Source of the DNA: Rhynchosporium graminicola
Taxonomy: Eukaryota; Ascomycota; Leotiomycetes; Helotiales; Ploettnerulaceae
Reading direction: 5' to 3'
DNA: 64,000 nucleotides
Assembly: GCA_900074885.1 (NCBI GenBank)
Contig: FJUW01000035.1
Location: 620,001 to 684,000 of the forward strand
Of this stretch, positions 58,660-64,000 are shown piece after piece (the first letter of the stretch is position 1; every line of letters starts with the position of its first letter). Under the pieces are notes generated by a model that saw only the letters and a program-made list of their open reading frames with translations, was not told the origin of the DNA and made no database searches. The position numbers and the translations under genes were made by a program.

Positions 58660-61600
58660 TCAAGGCCCATACCCAATCCACCCACCATCAGCACTTTCTT
58701 CTTCACCACCTTCCTCGATGAATTCCATCCTTTCGAGCTCCCTTACGAAAAAGTCATGCTCTTCTTCCAACAACTTGGTATCGGCGCCCATTTGCTCCGG
58801 GTATCTCTTGATATTATGCCAATGCGTTAGTGCTCTTAACGCCTGCTCCAGGGGCAACGCTTCTTCAACCTCCGCGTCAACATCACTTCCTGCCAACCAA
58901 TCATCTCGCAATTCCGGACGACAATGGAGATACACGGCTGTAATGACCCGCATATTACCCTGTCGCCATTTGCGACCACAATATGGGACTTGATTCTTGA
59001 ATAGCTTGAGCGTGTAGAGGCGCAGTTCTGGTTGTGGGATCTTGAGGGACTTCTTGAGGATGTTGGAGGATTTGTATTGCACCAGCAGGAGATTTCTGTG
59101 CGCTTTATTCTTACATATCTTTTGCATGATGCGCAGGAAGTTAATGGAGGAGTAGAAATTGCGCCAAGAGAATTCGGTGATGGGTTCATCTGGGTAGGGG
59201 GGCTCGGTAGTCGGATAGCCCAATTCGTCGAGCTCAGGACGCTCTCGCTTCCCAGCATGTTGGCCTTCTTGGAAAACGAGCGCTGGTAGTCTGTCTTCGG
59301 AAGCGGCGACGGGGAGGTCTCGGTCTCGTTTGATGGCTGGAGGCGCTGATTCGTCTTCACTTTCGTCGGCTTCGAGATCTTTGGTGTCTGCTACTGGGAC
59401 GTTCTTACTATTTGCATTGCAAAATGCGAAGAAGCTGCACCCAGTAAGCTCTTGCAAATTAGATGAAGAAGATTGAGCATACCTCATCTCATCACGATCC
59501 GTTCTACTCTCAATTACTTTGTCAATTTCCTGATGAGCGAAGAGCTTCAAGACAAGTGGTAGGTAGTTGGAGTCCAGCAACAGTTGTGTAAGGTACTCAA
59601 ACTTCAGAATATCTTTTTCTGGTTAGCATATACAAAGAAGAAACAGATGGAAACGTACGCGAGACTTTGAACCATTTCAAAAGCATGAGCAGAATGCCAG
59701 AGACAGCCTTCGCTGTGATCTCTCTCGATCTTAAGGCTTCTAGCTCCTCCACGGGCAGCTCGGAAGGATCTACAGTGACTGGTAATGGAATACTGGCCGG
59801 ATCTTGTTGTCTATTCTGGCCTTGGGAACCATTGCGCATGTTCACATCAGATCTGAATCCAGATGCCAGACCTTGCTGTTGTCCCATTGGCTGTGTTATG
59901 AGGGCAGTAACATTTGCCAACACTGCCTTCAGAAGAACAATCACCAGAGATTGTAGATGCGGTATGGAGTTTTGCTGAATGGTTCAGCAAACGATCCGCT
60001 TGATACGGCAAGACTTACGTAAAACTGTTCAACCAGGTCAAGCTTTTTCTTGACATCGTCACCAACATCCACATTCGGTCCATAATCGATATCCGGTGTA
60101 ATGGGCTTCTTATCTTGAAGTGCAAACTTTCTTGCAAATATCGTATCCAGATCTAATTCTTCAACATCGTCATCTTCATTATTCCCATCCCAGCCCCGCT
60201 CGAACTTCAGGAAGTTTTCCCGCTCATTCCACAATTGCCGCATAGCTCTGGTCATCCGCATTCGCTTTGCAAAAAGTGCACCAGCTTCGAGGATAGACTT
60301 CGGTATGTCACTTCCCTCCCATTTCCTGCCAACCAGCACTTCTTGCAAACCAGCCGCGCCCTTTCCACCAGCACTATTGCTTGTACTATCAAGGGGCGGA
60401 TACATAAAAGGAAAGTTTTGATTTGTTTGATAATTCTGCTTCTTACCTGCTTTACCTCCGACAGGGGGGGAAGGAGGGGGTGAAGGCGCAGGAGTCGCGA
60501 TATGTACAGGCTGATGAAGAATAGATGTACCGCTGCTGTTGACATTCATAGGTGGAGGTATTATGCCGTTGGCACCGTTAGCTCTGCTGGGACGATTCGG
60601 AAGTGGTGGAAGTATGGAATTGTTGTCCGGCTCGAGGGGTAGTAGGGGTGGTGGCGGGGTATATGCGGGGTATTTGGATGTGATCTCCTGGCGGAAAATG
60701 TGGTAATCGAGAGGAGAGGCTGTGATGAGTTTTCCTCCTTCGCCATTCACATGCCTCAACTCGCTGGTAGCACTTTTGACATCTTCAATCTCAGCAGTTC
60801 CTCCAAAGACGAAGAGGATCGATTTCCAAAATAATAAGAATATCTGTAAGGGTTAGACCAGACTAGGCGATGAATGAAGTGACTGACTCTAGTTTGCGGC
60901 AACTCATTCGCTTCGTCCCATCGTAGTCTCGCGGTAATGCTGACAAAATAATCAACCACATTCAGTTTCACTGCTCCCATTAGCTCTGAGCAGCTGTGAC
61001 AGGAGATGGAACCGACATAAACGCTCTTTAGCGGATTCTAGGCCGGCCGGGTCATTGCGGATCCCCTCTATCATCAGGTACACAACAGTTGTCACATTAT
61101 CCAGCTCATCTTGAATATATGGTATGTCCTCGTCCAGTAATTTTGTTTCCCGGAATTCATCATCCCAAAGCATCTTGAAAGCATTTTGCATGACCTGCAA
61201 TATCAAATCAATTCCTCCTGCATTGGATACAAGCATAATTCCAGCTTTCATGTTCTCTAGGTGCTTGGGGGTTGCCTTTGTTTTGGATTTGGAGGCGTCT
61301 TCCGTCTTGTCTCCAGCCGCCTCATCCCAGACTCCCAGAATAATGTGTAAAACCGTCTGCAGGCTTTTGCACCGCCGTCTCAAGTCCGTAGCATGTAAAC
61401 CATTGACTTCTCGCTCCACAAAGCTCTGACGATCTGAAGATTCAAGCCATGGCGTACTCGAGAACTTTCTCCAACGCCTCTCGAAAGTGTCTCTTGCTCT
61501 CTGTAGCCGTTTGTACTCCGCGTCATTATACGAGAACCACTCGTCAATCTCTTCTTCGAAAGATGCCGCATCTGCGTAGGTGAATGCATAGGTTGTATGA

Positions 61601-61863
61601 TCAACTTTGGGGAACTCGGTCACAATGCGCCGCAGCTGCATCAATGATAGCGAGTCGTTCGGGTTTGGAGAAGGGGGCGGTGGAGGCTGATGAGGCGGAG
61701 GAGGAGCTGGCTGGTTTCTCTGGAGCTGAGGACGTCCCATAGGTGTTGCCATGGGTTGGGGAGCTGGAAGTCCGACATCTGCTAGTCCTGTGTCTGCCAC
61801 ATCGGGGACACCCGTGGAAATTGGGAGATCGGGTGTCTTCCCAGCCCAAAGCGACGCCATCAT
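58660..61863 (-). CDS. ham-2: STRIPAK subunit HAM-2/PRO22/Far11 (STRIP1 homolog)
   Basis: Core subunit of the STRIPAK phosphatase-kinase complex; in Neurospora and Sordaria it is needed for hyphal fusion and fruiting-body development, and in yeast Far11 for pheromone arrest. Six exons: 61863-61023, 60985-60888, 60843-60019, 59974-59659, 59612-59483 and 59434-58660; 994 residues. Introns are 37, 44, 44, 46 and 48 nt. The N-terminus is Pro-rich (PPPPHQPPPPP), then the N1221 domain (VTEFPKVDHTTYAFTYADA, YLMIEGIRNDP, VKLNVVDYFVSITARLRWDE, IFLLFWKSILFVFGG) and the C-terminal DUF3402 region (LQSLVIVLLKAVLANVTALI, LKFEYLTQLLLDSNYLPLVL, LRLYTLKLFKNQVPYCGRKWRQ). The 37-nt intron joins SAKE to QLMGAVKLN; it is unusually short, so a frameshift there is possible. 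The 48-nt intron (59482-59435) is in frame and has no stop. Confidence 0.9.
59435..59482 (-). other. ham-2: In-frame 48-nt intron of ham-2
   Basis: GTATGC donor, CTAAT branch-like site and GCAG acceptor. It has no stop and is divisible by three, so a translation without splicing inserts 16 residues beginning YAQSSSSNLQEL. Removal gives DEMSFFAFCN, which fits the flanking helix better. Confidence 0.7.
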
Positions 61864-63040
61864 CGAGATTTGAGAGCGCTGACACTGCTATTCGTTCAAT
61901 CGTAACCCATTACCATGATACCGCTAGTGCCCCTATGGAAAAGGTGTGGGCGCAATGCGTATGGGGAGGCTTTCAGGAGATGTTGGAGCTATTCGCGAGC
62001 CGTTGAGGTGGAGATGGAGTTGGTCGACGCGATAGACACTCGGTTGTGATAAGAGCTGGAGTAACCTCGGGTAAACTGTCAATAATCTGAAGCCTAATGG
62101 AACCCTCGAGTCTTGAAAAGGTCATACATACAGAGTCCTTGTCTAGATAGTTGAAGCCGACGATGGTAGCAGTAGATTGATCGGCGCCTCATTTGCATCA
62201 AAAGCCAGAGAGCTGCATTTTTATAATTTCAATTTTCTCCAAAAAGGCAAATACCGACTACCCCGTAGATTTGTTTGTATGGGAATAGACCTACCTATCG
62301 TCGCGTTCGTCCTCCCCCAGTACCCACCACCTCACTTATATTGTATGGGAAGGAAAAGACCAATGCGATTAAATAGACTGATCCAAGAGCGAAACCGACG
62401 AGTACCCGAGTTAAAAGGATATCGTACCCGTACGCCTCCATTAAATTGGTGTTTAAAGGTCGATAGGTGTATCTAGGTCTCGATTCGAGGCCAAACAGGG
62501 TAATCACACACTTGCCTACCAGAACTTCTTACTACCTCATCTCTTGAGCTTATGCGTTTCTCTGTGCGATTGAAAAATGGAACGATTGCGAACGATACTT
62601 GATTCTTAACATCAACAACTGTGTCATCTGAAATGAGATGGCCGCGCTAGTTGCCTCCCTCCACCTAGGCGCCCACTCGCTTCTTGTTTACAAGTTTCAC
62701 AACATCACCATGATCAATTTTTCACAAAAGATGTTCACCGTGGCTATGAGTTCCGTTCGGAATCCTCCAAACAGTGAAGTCTGCTAGGCGGGGACTCAGT
62801 GCCGAATCTGCGGCTTATAACGTATGTGCGAGGCTGCCGAATGGTTGGCAGTGACCGAAGTAACCAGCGAATCCGCTTACTCGTGGCTTTCCTTGGCTTG
62901 AAAGGCGAGATACATCACCATTTCAGCCCTACCATCGAAGTGCTACACTGAACCGGGCCTGCTTTGGCATGGGACTACCGACCTAGACTAAGTTACACCC
63001 GCAAAACATCCCTGAGCAATCGATATAAACTTTTAAAGCG
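61864..63040. promoter_or_regulatory. Divergent promoter region of ham-2 and HET gene
   Basis: 1177 bp between two divergent start codons. No gene was seen, and I found no clear TATA or other named element. The role follows from position. Confidence 0.45.
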
Positions 63041-64000
63041 ATGGCAGACAGATTATCATGCATGAGCGCGAGTGGAAGCGTGTACCATGAGCTTGATGGT
63101 CCAAGGAGAGAAATTCGTTTACTTGCGATTCATCCGAGCAGAGACTTGGCTGCTCAAGTGCAATGCTCGCTGGAAGTCGTTTCCCTCGACGACGATCCGG
63201 TATTTGAAGCTTTGTCCTATGCCTGGGGTGATGCAACGTTGAACCACGAAATTCTAGTCAATTGCGGAGTATTCCACACCACTGGCAGTGCTGGCTCTGC
63301 GCTTCAAGCCTTGCGCAGCCAAGACAACCGCAGAGTTCTCTGGATTGATGCAATTTGTATCAACCAATCGAATTTGATTGAGCGCTCTGATCAAGTCAAA
63401 TTGATGGGCAGTATCTATGGCACGGCGAAAACTGTGCGTGTTTGGCTTGGCATTGAAGAATTGGAGGACATCGGCGTACTGGATGTCTTCAAAGCCCTGA
63501 CATCTTTACAAGGGGCTAGTGACACTTTCAAATCGGTCACTGAACCAAATGAGCACATACTGGCCAAAATGTGCCATTTCTTGGGCAGGAGCTGGTGGCA
63601 ACGCTTTTGGGTTGTCCAAGAAGTGGCGCTTGGGCAGCACGTCGTCTTCCAGCTTGGCGTTGAATCTATCGAATTTCATGAATTGCTTCTCGCCCATCGT
63701 ATCTGCACAGCATATTTCGGTGGCAAATACTCCACGAACTCATACTCCCGTGCTATCCGTATCTTCATGACAGCTTTTGATAACATTGAAGTCTTGGATC
63801 TTGTTCATCATATATGCGTCGTTAATAAGATCTCCATGGATCCAAGGATGGAAAGATACGCGATCATGCTTTGGACTGCGATCGCAAATATCTTGAGAGT
63901 TCGAAAAACGACTGATGATAGAGACAGGATGTACGCTCTCTTCGGGCTGCTGCCCCCGGGATTTGTTCGCAGGACCAAGATGAATTCATCCTATTCATCG
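63041..64000 (+). CDS. HET-domain (heterokaryon incompatibility) protein, partial
   Basis: The reading frame is open from the ATG at 63041 to the window edge (320 codons seen) and is 3-prime truncated. It carries the three HET-domain (PF06985) blocks: FEALSYAWGD (about 57-66), RVLWIDAICINQ (about 98-109) with SDQVKLMGSIYGTAKTVRVWLG, and RFWVVQE (188-194). LRVRKTTDDRDRMYALFGLLP follows, as in many Pezizomycotina HET proteins. Some family members trigger cell death when unlike hyphae fuse; many have no known role. It lies 1.2 kb from ham-2, a hyphal fusion gene, in divergent orientation. The start gives a normal distance to the first HET block. Confidence 0.93.
   Translation, partial: MADRLSCMSASGSVYHELDGPRREIRLLAIHPSRDLAAQVQCSLEVVSLDDDPVFEALSYAWGDATLNHEILVNCGVFHTTGSAGSALQALRSQDNRRVLWIDAICINQSNLIERSDQVKLMGSIYGTAKTVRVWLGIEELEDIGVLDVFKALTSLQGASDTFKSVTEPNEHILAKMCHFLGRSWWQRFWVVQEVALGQHVVFQLGVESIEFHELLLAHRICTAYFGGKYSTNSYSRAIRIFMTAFDNIEVLDLVHHICVVNKISMDPRMERYAIMLWTAIANILRVRKTTDDRDRMYALFGLLPPGFVRRTKMNSSYSS

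Overview
The window is nuclear DNA of a filamentous ascomycete (Pezizomycotina); a Leotiomycetes/Helotiales-like genome is my guess. Reasons: many short spliceosomal introns (about 37-184 nt, several of only 44-48 nt, with GT...AG ends and CTRAY-like branch sites); fungus-specific families (GRG-1/CCG-1, HET-domain protein, STRIPAK subunit HAM-2/Far11); and AT-rich transposon graveyards almost lacking CpA/TpG but keeping CpG, the mark of repeat-induced point mutation (RIP).

Layout. 1-8480 is a RIP-mutated block: a minus-strand Ty3/Gypsy retrotransposon cut by the left edge (RT, protease and gag zinc knuckle recognisable; an exact 900-bp direct repeat either side of the only N), a 112-bp tandem repeat, and a minus-strand Tc1/mariner (DD34E) relic. 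8480-10520 is a normal-composition spacer with a cluster of ACGCGT-bearing repeats. 10.5-21.6 kb holds a divergent pair of secretory-pathway genes, sec16 (minus) and the P4-ATPase flippase neo1 (plus). 26.4-33.8 kb holds proline dehydrogenase, a seven-exon secreted pepsin-like aspartic protease and the release-factor glutamine methyltransferase mtq1. 37.07-39.56 kb is a complete, RIP-decayed Mutator-like (MULE) DNA transposon with 48-bp terminal inverted repeats and an 8-bp target duplication. 42.46-42.89 kb is the small glucose-repressible gene grg-1 in a microsatellite-rich neighbourhood. 43-50 kb is gene-poor with a 0.7-kb compound satellite. 49.95-50.94 kb is an EBP-type sterol isomerase. 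54.2-57.5 kb is a six-exon gene for a long, mostly disordered protein I do not recognise. 58.7-61.9 kb is ham-2 (STRIPAK, hyphal fusion) and from 63.04 kb a HET-domain gene runs off the right edge.

The genes are mostly independent housekeeping genes. Two divergent pairs are suggestive: sec16/neo1 (both early secretory pathway) and ham-2/HET (cell fusion and post-fusion incompatibility). All exon models were built by hand from splice signals and reading-frame phase; each sums to a whole number of codons, but no transcript evidence was available. No tRNA, rRNA or CRISPR was recognised. I found no convincing novel system; the best candidates for new biology are the unrecognised 989-residue protein and its conserved-looking C-terminus, the ACGCGT repeat cluster, and the ham-2/HET neighbourhood.
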